From Cytophagales bacterium (GTDB lineage: Bacteria; Bacteroidota; Bacteroidia; Cytophagales; Cyclobacteriaceae), in NCBI GenBank assembly GCA_033344775.1, contig JAWPMT010000007.1, positions 62,001-126,000 of the forward strand: a stretch of 64,000 bases of DNA, given 5' to 3'. A program made the position numbers and the translations under genes. Below the pieces are notes generated by a model. It worked only from the letters and a program-made list of their open reading frames with translations, did not search any database and was not told the origin of the DNA. Shown here in pieces: positions 54,644-63,481 of the stretch. The number at the start of each line of letters is the position of its first letter. Position 1 is the first letter of the stretch.

Positions 54644-56518
54644 ATGTCAAGAGAAATCGGATTAAGTCTCGTATATAGAGACATGTGGCAATCATCTGGA
54701 AAGTATATGCCACGTGTTGATCAATTAGTGCGTGTTGCAGAACCCATTGTAGATATGGGATGCTTTCGACGTGTAGAGACAAACGGTGGAGGATTTGAAC
54801 AGATCAATCTGCTTTATGGAGAAAACCCCAATCATTCCGTAAGGCAGTGGACACAAGCTTTCAACGATGCTGGAATTGAAACGCACATGTTGGAAAGAGG
54901 CCTCAATGCATTGCGAATGTATCCCGTTCCGAAAGATGTACGCCGATTGATGTTCAAATTGAAAAAGATCCAGGGAACAGACATCTCACGATCTTTTGAT
55001 GGACTGAATGATACCAGAAACCTTAAGCTTTCAATAGAGTATGCAAAGGAAGGAGGCATGATCGCTCAGGCAGCCCTCTGTATCACTCATTCGGAGCTGC
55101 ATACCGTCAATTATTACGTGAAAATGGCTGAAGAGCTCATCGGTATGGGAGCTCAGGAAATTTGCATCAAGGACATGGCTGGCATCGGACGACCTGCTTC
55201 AATGGGGAAGCTTGTCAAAGAGATCAAAGCACTGGCAGATATCAAAGTAACCTATCATGGCCACTCTGGTCCTGGCTTTTCCGTGACGTCTTCGCTGGAA
55301 GCGGCTCGAGCAGGGGCTGATTTTATTGATGTCGGAATGGAACCGCTTTCATTTGGTACAGGTCACGCAGATCTATTGACTGTTCATGAAGTGTTGAGAG
55401 ATGCAGGGTTTAGTGTTCCTGATATCAACATGAAAGCCTACATGCAAGCGCGTTCGCTTACACAGGAATTCATGGATGATTTCCTGAAATATTACATCAA
55501 TGAGAAAAACCGTCAGATGAATGCCCTGCTGATAGGACCAGGTCTGCCTGGTGGTATGATGGGTAGTCTGATGTCGGACCTGGAGAGTAACCTAAGGAGC
55601 CTCAATAAATGGATGGCGAAAAACAACAAGCCAGAAGTCACTCAGGATCAGTTGATGATTGCTCTGTTCGATGAAGTAAAGACCATCTGGCCGATGATTG
55701 GTTATCCACCATTGGTGACACCCTATAGCCAATATGTAAAAAATGCAGCACTAAGTAATGTGACGCAAATGATGAAGGGTAAGGAGCGTTGGTCGCTGCT
55801 GGATGATAGTACCTGGTCGATGATCCTTGGAAAATCAGGACAGGTACCCGGAGCAGTATCTCATGAGATCAAAGACCTGGCAGCATCACAAGGGCGCGAA
55901 TTTTTTGAGGGAGATCCTCAAGACCTTCAGCCAGATGCATTGGATGAGTACAGAGCCAAAATGCAGGATAAGGGATGGGAGACCGGCCCTGATGATGAGG
56001 AACTCTTCGAATACGCTATGCATCCCGAGCAATACGAAGATTATAAGTCTGGTAAAGCAAAAGCTGCCTTTGAAAAAGACCTGGCTGAGAAAAAAGGAAA
56101 AGCCAATCAGCCACAAACTGCTTCTCCTGCTAGTTCTCCGGTAGCTGCCCCTGATTTCCAGCCGAAAACTTTGAATGTAGATGTAAATGGTGAGCAGTAT
56201 ACGGTTGCTGTTTCTTACGATGGTACTGAGGTGGCTCAACCCACTGCTCCTCAAGAAGCCAAAGCTGCGACACCTGCACAGCAAGGCACTCGAAAGATCG
56301 AAGCACCACTCGAAGGAAAGATCTACCTGACCAAAGACCCTTCTGATACGGAGGTAAAAGTGGGCAGTCAGGTGAAGAAAGGTGATGTGGTTTGCTACAT
56401 AGAAGCGATGAAGGTTGTAAATGCCATCAAATCTGAATTTTCAGGTACAGTCACCGAAGTATTGGTCAAAGATGGTGACGAAGTACTGGATGATGACACA
56501 TTGTTCATTTTAAGCTAA
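54644..56518 (+). CDS. Biotin-carrying carboxyltransferase (alpha) subunit of a sodium-pump decarboxylase
   Basis: This 624-residue protein moves CO2 from a carboxylic acid to biotin. The carboxyltransferase barrel carries the metal and active-site residues D13, Q16 (RDMWQSS), K176 (KDMAG) and H205/H207 (HGHSG), at positions like those of Klebsiella OadA. The flanks differ from the standard family: RDMWQSS stands where RDGHQS is usual, and SRSFDGLND where FRIFDALND is usual. A linker rich in Ala, Pro and Gln (about 490-545) precedes the biotin domain, with K590 in EAMKV as the biotin site. Oxaloacetate is the default substrate guess, but the changed motif leaves this open. Confidence 0.85.
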   Translation: MSREIGLSLVYRDMWQSSGKYMPRVDQLVRVAEPIVDMGCFRRVETNGGGFEQINLLYGENPNHSVRQWTQAFNDAGIETHMLERGLNALRMYPVPKDVRRLMFKLKKIQGTDISRSFDGLNDTRNLKLSIEYAKEGGMIAQAALCITHSELHTVNYYVKMAEELIGMGAQEICIKDMAGIGRPASMGKLVKEIKALADIKVTYHGHSGPGFSVTSSLEAARAGADFIDVGMEPLSFGTGHADLLTVHEVLRDAGFSVPDINMKAYMQARSLTQEFMDDFLKYYINEKNRQMNALLIGPGLPGGMMGSLMSDLESNLRSLNKWMAKNNKPEVTQDQLMIALFDEVKTIWPMIGYPPLVTPYSQYVKNAALSNVTQMMKGKERWSLLDDSTWSMILGKSGQVPGAVSHEIKDLAASQGREFFEGDPQDLQPDALDEYRAKMQDKGWETGPDDEELFEYAMHPEQYEDYKSGKAKAAFEKDLAEKKGKANQPQTASPASSPVAAPDFQPKTLNVDVNGEQYTVAVSYDGTEVAQPTAPQEAKAATPAQQGTRKIEAPLEGKIYLTKDPSDTEVKVGSQVKKGDVVCYIEAMKVVNAIKSEFSGTVTEVLVKDGDEVLDDDTLFILS

Positions 56519-56524
56519 CGCACT

Positions 56525-57715
56525 TTGGAGCTACTACAACGCTTGTACGAAATGACGGCTCTGCAAGACATAGCCGATCAACCTCAGATCTTACTGATGA
56601 TCCTCATTGCTGCAGGTCTCTTGTATCTGGGGATCAAAAAGCAATATGAGCCCTTGTTATTGGTCCCAATAGCTTTCGGGATGTTACTTGCCAATTTCCC
56701 TGGAGGGCAAATGGGCGTGGTAAAGATTGATGAAAACCTCACGCTTTACCAGATTGCAAAGGAGCATGGGATCATGAATTATCTGTATTATGCGCTAATC
56801 AAGACCGGGTTTTTGCCTCCGATCATATTCCTTGGCGTTGGTGCATTGACAGACTTTGGTCCCATGCTAAGAAACCTTCGCCTGGCTTTTTTTGGTGCGG
56901 CTGCACAGATAGGCATATTTACCGTGTTGATATCAGCAGTGGCGCTTGGATTCACACTGAAGGAAGCCGCCTCTCTGGGAATCATTGGCGGAGCTGACGG
57001 ACCGACGGCCATTTACACGACCATCAAACTGGCTCCACATTTATTGGGACCCATTGCCATTGCTGCCTATTCTTACATGGCCCTCGTACCGGTGATCATT
57101 CCTTTTGTAGTCCGCTTTACGGTTACGGAAAAAGAATTGAAAATCAATATGAAGGAGCAGGATAAGCTGTATCCGAGCAATACACCGATCAAAAACCTAC
57201 AAACCCTGAAAATCATTTTTCCGATTGCAGTTGGCACTTTGGTGGCATTACTTGTGCCCTCTTCCGTTCCCTTAATTGGTTTACTGATGTTTGGTAACCT
57301 GATAAAAGAAATTGGCCCTATGGTAAGTCGCTTACATCAGGCAGCTTCACAGACCATTTTGAATGCGGCAACGATTTTCCTGGGCTTATCTGTTGGCGCG
57401 ACCATGACCGTCAAAGCTTTTTTGAACATGGAGACCTTATTGATCATTGCGGGTGGATTCGTGGCTTTTGCTATCTCCATTGCAGGAGGAATTCTGGCAG
57501 TTAAAGCGTACAACCTATTTGCGAAGAAAAAGATCAACCCATTGATCGGCGCAACAGGACTGAGTGCTGTGCCTATGGCTTCCCGGGTGGCCAATGACAT
57601 TGCTTTGAAGCATGATCCTAACAATCACCTGTTGCAATATGCCATGGCCAGTAATATCTCCGGAGTGATCGGATCAGCCGTCGCAGCCGGGGTGCTGATC
57701 TCGTTTTTAGGTTAA
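56525..57715 (+). CDS. Sodium-pump decarboxylase beta subunit (OadB-like)
   Basis: The TTG at 56525 or the ATG at 56552 may start the protein (396 or 387 residues); the TTG is six bases after the alpha subunit and is listed. About nine membrane segments are seen, with the conserved GGADGPTAIYTT (about 155-166) that contains an Asp involved in Na+ transport in this family. The subunit decarboxylates carboxybiotin and exports Na+ with it. It is the last gene of the operon, converging on the next gene with only 3 bp between stops. Confidence 0.9.
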   Translation: MELLQRLYEMTALQDIADQPQILLMILIAAGLLYLGIKKQYEPLLLVPIAFGMLLANFPGGQMGVVKIDENLTLYQIAKEHGIMNYLYYALIKTGFLPPIIFLGVGALTDFGPMLRNLRLAFFGAAAQIGIFTVLISAVALGFTLKEAASLGIIGGADGPTAIYTTIKLAPHLLGPIAIAAYSYMALVPVIIPFVVRFTVTEKELKINMKEQDKLYPSNTPIKNLQTLKIIFPIAVGTLVALLVPSSVPLIGLLMFGNLIKEIGPMVSRLHQAASQTILNAATIFLGLSVGATMTVKAFLNMETLLIIAGGFVAFAISIAGGILAVKAYNLFAKKKINPLIGATGLSAVPMASRVANDIALKHDPNNHLLQYAMASNISGVIGSAVAAGVLISFLG

Positions 57716-57718
57716 AAC

Positions 57719-58597
57719 TTACATTGTTTCTTCGACGGTTTCGTCTATGTAGGTAAGGTAGTCTTTGGCAACGCGTTCGCCCAAAGCTTCAAATCCCTGG
57801 AAACTTTGCCAGTCCAGTTTGCCATTTTTAATGAAGGCTACCGGGTAATACATATCGGAATAGAGGGAATATCTGTTGAATAAGATGCCTTTCTTCGTAT
57901 CAGGATTAATGCTGTGCATGGTAAAATGAATACCATTGAACGTCACTGCCTTGGTCATGTATTTCGTATTGATCTCAATGCTTAGGATGGCATCAAAACC
58001 TTGTTCTAAAGCGTATTCGGCAAGACCATCCATGATCTTTCCGGACTCTCCATCTTTACTTAAGGTATAAATGAATTCAAATTCGCCGCCACTGGCATCC
58101 ATTTTATAATCCCGGATGGTCTTAGAAAAAGGATCAGCTGTTCTTAATTTTTTAGCGAGTTGCTCATATTCATCTTCCTCATGCGGGGCTTCCAGAAAAT
58201 CAGATGGAGACATCAATTCGATCTCGGACCCTGCAAAAGCGGCCTTTACCCCTTCGACCAGTGGTGTGGCCATTTTATTGAAGAAGTAGTTTTTCTCCCC
58301 TTCATTGGAATGAACATAGAGAAAATGTGCCTTTCGGAATGTGAATTTTTCTTCAAATAAATAGGTGGTGATCAGCCCGATTTTTTTCGGTTTCAAATTA
58401 TCCTCTGTGACCAGACCATCTCTGATTTCTTTTTTCAGTGTTTTGGCCAGGCCTGAGTAAACGTCTACATGTCCGAAGAAGACTTCATCGGGCTTGTCGA
58501 CATAATCCTGAATGGTTTCTATTTCGTCTTGAGCTATCAGTGAAATAGTAAAAAGTAGACAAGCGGTAAGTAAGGTCACACGGTATTTTAGCATCAT
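57719..58597 (-). CDS. Secreted protein of unknown function
   Basis: This 292-residue protein starts with a signal peptide (MLKYRVTLLTACLLFTISLIAQ). The rest is a mixed alpha/beta sequence without cysteine pairs or a recognised motif. A repeated theme of FNKMATPLVEGVKAAFAG and LAEYALEQGFDAILSIEIN suggests a globular domain with helices and strands. It lies alone on the minus strand; the previous gene in its direction starts 110 bp away. No function is proposed. Confidence 0.6.
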   Translation of the reverse strand: MMLKYRVTLLTACLLFTISLIAQDEIETIQDYVDKPDEVFFGHVDVYSGLAKTLKKEIRDGLVTEDNLKPKKIGLITTYLFEEKFTFRKAHFLYVHSNEGEKNYFFNKMATPLVEGVKAAFAGSEIELMSPSDFLEAPHEEDEYEQLAKKLRTADPFSKTIRDYKMDASGGEFEFIYTLSKDGESGKIMDGLAEYALEQGFDAILSIEINTKYMTKAVTFNGIHFTMHSINPDTKKGILFNRYSLYSDMYYPVAFIKNGKLDWQSFQGFEALGERVAKDYLTYIDETVEETM

Positions 58598-58707
58598 CGT
58601 CCAGTTGGTGAGAAAAGTATGCTTCGAAAATAGTGAGAATACCTGCTTGAACTCAAGTATTTGCCGTGGACAAATGGTAGGCAGGGGAAGAAAATGAGAA
58701 TTTCTAA

Positions 58708-59448
58708 CTATTTCTCGACCCGAAAGAACTGATAATCAGTCAAATTCCAATCAATGACGAGGCCTTTTCCTACATTTTTAGCGATTTGATCCCCGTAGAG
58801 GTGATGCACTAAATAGAGGGCCACATCATAAGACTTTGCTCCGCCGGCAGAGGTAAGTAAGTTGCCATCATGAACGAAAGTGAGTCCTTCTTTCACATCC
58901 AGACTTGGAAACGTTTCACGGTATCGACCTATGTCAGATGGGAAAGTCGTGGAAATCTTACCATCAACCAGACCGGCTTTGGCCAGTACAAACGCACCAT
59001 CGCAAAGAGACATGGTATAATCCGCTTTTGCTCCTGTGGATGATACGAAATCAATCAGCGTTTTATTATCCAGATCTGTGTCCATGTTGTGTTCGGCGCT
59101 GGGCACTACAAGAATGTCAATTTCAGGATACGCTTCATCAAAGGAGTAATCAGGGATCAGTTTCAGTCCTTCGAAGGTGACCACTGTATCCTTTTCAGGA
59201 GCGATGGTGAAGACTTTGATACCTCCTTCTGTATGGAAAATGGTATGTTGAAAAATGTCATATGGCGCCATCAATTCGGAATTGTAGACGCCATCAATGA
59301 TAAGGAATGCAGCATTGAAGGATTTTCCAGTAGCTACCGGATCTAATTCAATGAGCGATGATTCTTCACTCTCAGGACTTTGACAAGCCTGAAAGCAAAG
59401 CATCAGTACGACAAGCAGTCCTGCTTTATAGTTAAAGGTTAAACGCAT
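58708..59448 (-). CDS. DJ-1/PfpI family lipoprotein
   Basis: This 246-residue protein has a lipoprotein signal ending FQACQSP. It matches the DJ-1/PfpI (class I glutamine amidotransferase-like) fold: [31 protein letters not shown], and the nucleophile elbow [18 protein letters not shown], whose Cys is the expected catalytic residue. Many members act on small aldehydes or work as chaperones or regulators. Export as a lipoprotein is unusual for the family. Its start overlaps the metK stop by 17 bp, so it is co-transcribed with metK. Confidence 0.82.
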   Translation of the reverse strand: MRLTFNYKAGLLVVLMLCFQACQSPESEESSLIELDPVATGKSFNAAFLIIDGVYNSELMAPYDIFQHTIFHTEGGIKVFTIAPEKDTVVTFEGLKLIPDYSFDEAYPEIDILVVPSAEHNMDTDLDNKTLIDFVSSTGAKADYTMSLCDGAFVLAKAGLVDGKISTTFPSDIGRYRETFPSLDVKEGLTFVHDGNLLTSAGGAKSYDVALYLVHHLYGDQIAKNVGKGLVIDWNLTDYQFFRVEK

Positions 59449-60685
59449 TTTTTACCTGATCTACGTAATCCAGCTTTTCCCAGGTAAACGTCTCCACTTC
59501 TTTGGTTACTTCTCTTCCTGCGGATTTGAAAGTGAGGGATTTCATCTCAGAAGTTCGGCCCATATGACCATAAGCAGCTGTTTCTGAGTAAATCGGTTCT
59601 CTTAATTTCAATCGACGCTCGATCGCAACAGGTCTCATATCAAATATCTCCGAAACCTTTTTCGCGATCTCACCATCGTTCATGCCTTCAACATTCGACG
59701 TTCCGTAAGTTTCGATGAATATCCCCATTGGTTCAACCACTCCGATAGCATAAGATACCTGAACAAGTACTTCATCTGCTACGCCTGCAGCCACCAGATT
59801 CTTCGCAATGTGTCGGGTTGCATAAGCAGCGGACCGGTCCACTTTAGAAGGGTCTTTACCAGAAAATGCACCGCCGCCGTGAGCGCCTTTACCTCCGTAA
59901 GTATCGACAATGATTTTTCTGCCAGTCAATCCGGTATCACCATGAGGCCCACCAATCACAAATTTTCCGGTAGGATTGATGTGGTATTTGATCTCATCGT
60001 TGAAGAGTGCCTGGATCTCCTGTTTTTGCTGAGCTTTTACACGTGGGATCAATATATCGATGATATCAGATTTGATCTTGTCCAACATTTCCTGATCCTC
60101 TGCAAAATCATCGTGTTGAGTAGACACAACAATCGCATCAATGCGAACAGGCTGATTGTTGTCATCATATTCGATCGTCACCTGAGACTTGGCATCAGGT
60201 CTTAGATATTTGATTGCGTCATTTTCCCTTCTCAGGGCAGCTAACTCGATCAGGATTTTATGTGAAAGGTCCAATGCCAGTGGCATATAGTTCTCTGTTT
60301 CCTTGGTTGCATACCCGAACATCATTCCCTGATCACCTGCGCCCTGCTCTTCCGGGTTAGATCGATCCACACCTCGGTTGATATCGGCAGATTGCTCATG
60401 GATTGCAGAGATAACTGCGCATGATTTAGAATCAAACTGGTATTCACTTTTGGTGTATCCGATCCGCTCGATTACATCTCGTGCGATCTGCTGTACATCC
60501 AGGTAGCTGTCTGATTTAACTTCACCCGCCAGGGTTACAAGCCCGGTAGTTACCAGTGTTTCACATGCTACCTTAGAATTAGCATCAAATGCAAGGAAAT
60601 GGTCAATAAGTGCATCTGAAATTTGATCTGCTACTTTGTCGGGGTGTCCTTCAGAAACTGACTCGGACGTAAAAAGATAGGGCAT
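59432..60685 (-). CDS. metK: S-adenosylmethionine synthase
   Basis: MetK makes SAM from methionine and ATP. The 417-residue protein starts [18 protein letters not shown], with the metal-binding [33 protein letters not shown] and [19 protein letters not shown], all diagnostic. The length is normal for Bacteroidota. No SAM riboswitch was found in the 110 bp before it. A DJ-1 lipoprotein gene overlaps its end by 17 bp. Confidence 0.97.
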   Translation of the reverse strand: MPYLFTSESVSEGHPDKVADQISDALIDHFLAFDANSKVACETLVTTGLVTLAGEVKSDSYLDVQQIARDVIERIGYTKSEYQFDSKSCAVISAIHEQSADINRGVDRSNPEEQGAGDQGMMFGYATKETENYMPLALDLSHKILIELAALRRENDAIKYLRPDAKSQVTIEYDDNNQPVRIDAIVVSTQHDDFAEDQEMLDKIKSDIIDILIPRVKAQQKQEIQALFNDEIKYHINPTGKFVIGGPHGDTGLTGRKIIVDTYGGKGAHGGGAFSGKDPSKVDRSAAYATRHIAKNLVAAGVADEVLVQVSYAIGVVEPMGIFIETYGTSNVEGMNDGEIAKKVSEIFDMRPVAIERRLKLREPIYSETAAYGHMGRTSEMKSLTFKSAGREVTKEVETFTWEKLDYVDQVKNAFNL

Positions 60686-60795
60686 GCGTTCTTAATAAAT
60701 TTAGAGGCGTAAATTTAAAATAATATCTCAGTATTTGAACTCAATTTTTTGTCTTGGGTCGCGACCTACACATTAGGCATCGGTACTTGCACAGA

Positions 60796-61506
60796 TTAAG
60801 GATTGCCCAGACAAAATATTGTCGGAATTTTATGTAGGTTGGGTAGATTGGTCTTCCACGATTCTACCCGTTGACTCTTGATCATTTCGGAATCCGAAGA
60901 AATGCCAGCAGCTACAGACAGATATGCACTTCCGGGCAGAATTTTTAGAAGATCCGTCATTAGCTTGTCGTTCCGATAGGGTGTTTCCATAAAGATTTGG
61001 GTGACCCCATTTCTTTCATGGGACTGTTGCATCTTCCTGATACTTTCTTGACGTTTTTTAGGTTCAATCGGCAGGTATCCGTGAAAAACGAAAGATTGTC
61101 CATTGAACCCTGAAGCGATCAAGGCCTGTATGATGGATGAGGGTCCGGGGAGTGGAACCACTTTTATACTTTTTCGATGAGCAAAACTTACGGCAACTTT
61201 TCCCGGGTCTGCAATGCCTGGTAAACCTGCTTCAGAGATCACACCCATATCATGGCCCTCAAGCAAAGGGTAGGCTAATTTCCCAATTGATTCAATGGTT
61301 GTGTTTTTGTCCAGTTGTTCAAAATGGAGTTGGCTGATGTCGACGCCCAACTTCAACGAGGAAATGTACCTTCTGGCCGTACGAATATTCTCTACGAGGT
61401 AGTATTGTGTGTTTTGTACGATGCTTTTGACTAAAGGGGCGATATACGCTCCGTCATTTTGCTCATCGAGGTACGTTGGGATCATGTACAATACACCTTT
61501 ACTCAT
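60796..61506 (-). CDS. SAM-dependent methyltransferase of the RsmI/tetrapyrrole methylase type
   Basis: This 236-residue protein shows MGVISEAGLPGIADPG, PLPGPSSIIQALIASGF and FHGYLPIEPKKRQ, which together are typical of the RsmI branch of the tetrapyrrole methylase family; RsmI 2'-O-methylates C1402 of 16S rRNA. The opening (VLYMIPTYLDEQNDGAYI) differs from standard RsmI, and this shorter form often accompanies the true RsmI in Bacteroidota, so the exact target is open. It is 6 bp after the hydrolase gene and precedes metK. Confidence 0.85.
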   Translation of the reverse strand: MSKGVLYMIPTYLDEQNDGAYIAPLVKSIVQNTQYYLVENIRTARRYISSLKLGVDISQLHFEQLDKNTTIESIGKLAYPLLEGHDMGVISEAGLPGIADPGKVAVSFAHRKSIKVVPLPGPSSIIQALIASGFNGQSFVFHGYLPIEPKKRQESIRKMQQSHERNGVTQIFMETPYRNDKLMTDLLKILPGSAYLSVAAGISSDSEMIKSQRVESWKTNLPNLHKIPTIFCLGNP

Positions 61507-61512
61507 AGCTAC

Positions 61513-62274
61513 TTAAGGTAAAAAGTCGAGGACATGAGCGATCAATGCTGCAGGCTTTTCGGCATGGACCCAGTGCCCGGCGCCCTCTACGGTAACTACA
61601 TTGGAGTCCGGAAAACGTGCCTTAATATCTGCTTCATCTTCTGGTTGGATATAGGAGGATTTTGAACCTCCGACAAACAAAACCGGACCACCATAACCAT
61701 ATCCTTTTGGCAAGCCGACACCTACGTTTTCAATGTTGGCTTCAATCGCTTCCAAATTGATTTTCCAGGAAAACTTTCCTTCTTTATCTCTATGGAGATT
61801 TTTCAGAATGAACTGACGGACACCAAAATCCTTGATCATTTGACTCATCTGCGTATCAGCATCCTTTCGACTTTGCAGCGTCGATAAATTCACGCTATGA
61901 AATCCCTCAAAAATTTGTTGATGATGTGGCAAATAGTGCTTAGGCGCGATATCAACGACAATTAGCTGAGCGACAAGATCAGGATACTTACTGGCCAGAA
62001 ACATGGCTGCTTTTCCTCCCATGGAGTGCCCCAGAACGTAAGCTTTTTCGATGCTTTCGGAAGTCATCAATGCCACCACATCTTCACTCATCACCTGGTA
62101 ATCAAATGCATCACTGTGAAAAGAATTGCCGTGATTTCTCAGGTCGACCAGATATACCTTGTACTTTTCTGCAAATGCTTTGGCTTGTGATTGCCAATTG
62201 TCAGAAGAGCCAAACACCCCGTGTAAAATGATCAGAGGCTCCCCTTTCCCCAGGGTTCTAAAATTGAGGATCAT
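61513..62274 (-). CDS. Alpha/beta-hydrolase (YbfF-like esterase)
   Basis: This 253-residue protein has the alpha/beta hydrolase core: the oxyanion HGVFGSSDNW, the nucleophile elbow VLGHSMGGKAA with catalytic Ser near 95, and the catalytic His in GAGHWVHAEKP near 235. It resembles YbfF-type acyl-CoA or short-chain esterases. Its start overlaps the pdxJ stop by 4 bp, so it belongs to the pdxJ operon. The substrate is unknown. Confidence 0.86.
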   Translation of the reverse strand: MILNFRTLGKGEPLIILHGVFGSSDNWQSQAKAFAEKYKVYLVDLRNHGNSFHSDAFDYQVMSEDVVALMTSESIEKAYVLGHSMGGKAAMFLASKYPDLVAQLIVVDIAPKHYLPHHQQIFEGFHSVNLSTLQSRKDADTQMSQMIKDFGVRQFILKNLHRDKEGKFSWKINLEAIEANIENVGVGLPKGYGYGGPVLFVGGSKSSYIQPEDEADIKARFPDSNVVTVEGAGHWVHAEKPAALIAHVLDFLP

Positions 62275-62984
62275 GCCAATTGTCTTTTGTACATGGGAAT
62301 AATATTTTCCAGGCCGTAGTACAATGCGTCACAGACCAGGGCATGGCCGATAGAAACTTCATCCAGTTCGATGAGAGAAGACTTTAAGAATTTTAGGTTC
62401 TCAAGGCTCAAATCATGTCCGGCATTAATGCCCATTCCCAACTCTTTGGCCTTCTGAGCTGCAGCAACATAGCTTTTTACCGCTGCCTTCTTATTGGCCT
62501 CAAACCCAGCTGCATAGGGTTCGGTGTATAATTCGATGCGGTCCGCTCCGATCGCATGAGCTCCTGCTACCATGGCATCGTCAGGATCAACGAAAATCGA
62601 TACCCTGGCGCCATAAGATTGGAGTTGCGCTACCAGTGGTTTCAGTAAGTCAGCATGAGCGACGGTATTCCATCCTGCATTTGAGGTGAGAACATCGGGT
62701 CCGTCCGGAACAAGTGTTGCTTGTGTGGGTCGTGCTTTTTCAATGATCTGCATGTATCGCTCATCGGGATACCCCTCGATATTGAATTCGGTCCTTACGA
62801 CCTCTTTGATGTCAAAAACATCCTGATAAGTAATATGTCTTTCGTCAGGCCGCGGGTGAACGGTGATGCCTTCAGCCCCAAACTTTTCACAGTCTTTCAC
62901 TGTTTTTACCAGATTCGGGTTATTTCCACCTCGGGCATTTCTGAGAGTTGCAAATTTGTTGACGTTTACGCTAAGTTTGGTCAT
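62271..62984 (-). CDS. pdxJ: Pyridoxine 5'-phosphate synthase
   Basis: PdxJ joins 1-deoxyxylulose 5-phosphate and 3-amino-2-oxopropyl phosphate to give pyridoxine 5'-phosphate. The ATG at 62984 (MTKLSVNVNKFATLRNARGG) is the usual family start; the GTG at 62996 and the ATG at 62987 are also in frame (237 residues used). The active site is marked by VHPRPDERHI near 41 (His, Arg), with phosphate-binding GINAGHDLSLENL near 188. It is the first gene of a minus-strand operon with the hydrolase and methyltransferase genes. Confidence 0.94.
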   Translation of the reverse strand: MTKLSVNVNKFATLRNARGGNNPNLVKTVKDCEKFGAEGITVHPRPDERHITYQDVFDIKEVVRTEFNIEGYPDERYMQIIEKARPTQATLVPDGPDVLTSNAGWNTVAHADLLKPLVAQLQSYGARVSIFVDPDDAMVAGAHAIGADRIELYTEPYAAGFEANKKAAVKSYVAAAQKAKELGMGINAGHDLSLENLKFLKSSLIELDEVSIGHALVCDALYYGLENIIPMYKRQLA

Positions 62985-63010
62985 CATAGGAGTCACTAAC
63001 CGATAGAAAG

Positions 63011-63018
63011 CAAAAATA
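63011..63018 (-). promoter_or_regulatory. Candidate -7 element of the pdxJ operon
   Basis: On the minus strand TATTTTTG matches TAnnTTTG and lies 26 bp before the pdxJ ATG. A TTG is present 23 nt upstream, longer than the ideal 19. The divergent yqeY start is only 10 bp to its right. Confidence 0.45.
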
Positions 63019-63028
63019 GTTTTTAGTA

Positions 63029-63481
63029 ATGAGCCTTAAATCAAAGATTGAGCAGGAAATCAAACAAGCCATGTTGCAAAAGCAAAAAGATCGACTGAGA
63101 GCATTGCGTGCGATCAAGTCAGCGATCTTGTTGGCAGAGACAGAAAAAGGAGCGGAGAGCGATCTTTCTGAAGAGGTAGAGCTTAAACTGTTGCAAAAAG
63201 CCGCCAAACAGAGAAAAGACTCGCTTGATGTGTACAAACAGCAGGGCAGAGAAGACCTGGCTGAAGTAGAACAGCAAGAATTAGCAGTAATAGAAGAATT
63301 TCTGCCGCAACAGCTTTCTGAAGAAGAAGTGGAAGCCGCGGTGAAGGAAACCATTGCACAGGTGGGTGCCGCTGGTCCGGGCGACATGGGCAAGGTCATG
63401 GGTGCTGCAACTAAAAAATTGTCTGGTAGAGCAGATGGAAAACTTATATCAGCGATAGCAAGAAAATTGCTGACTTCTTAA
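63029..63481 (+). CDS. YqeY-like (GatB/YqeY) protein
   Basis: This 150-residue protein consists of the helical YqeY domain found at the C-terminus of GatB: SLKSKIEQEIKQAMLQKQKD, RLRALRAIKSAILLAE, IEEFLPQQLSEEEVEAAV and GDMGKVMGAATKKLSGRADG. The free-standing form is widespread, and a role in tRNA metabolism is likely but unproven. The cvpA start directly follows its stop, so the two are co-transcribed. Confidence 0.92.
   Translation: MSLKSKIEQEIKQAMLQKQKDRLRALRAIKSAILLAETEKGAESDLSEEVELKLLQKAAKQRKDSLDVYKQQGREDLAEVEQQELAVIEEFLPQQLSEEEVEAAVKETIAQVGAAGPGDMGKVMGAATKKLSGRADGKLISAIARKLLTS

Noticed and set aside
60686-60795. SAM riboswitch before metK
   Set aside because: The 110 bp are AT-rich with only a short GGTCGCGACC palindrome, and no SAM-I, SAM-II or SAM-IV pairing pattern was found.
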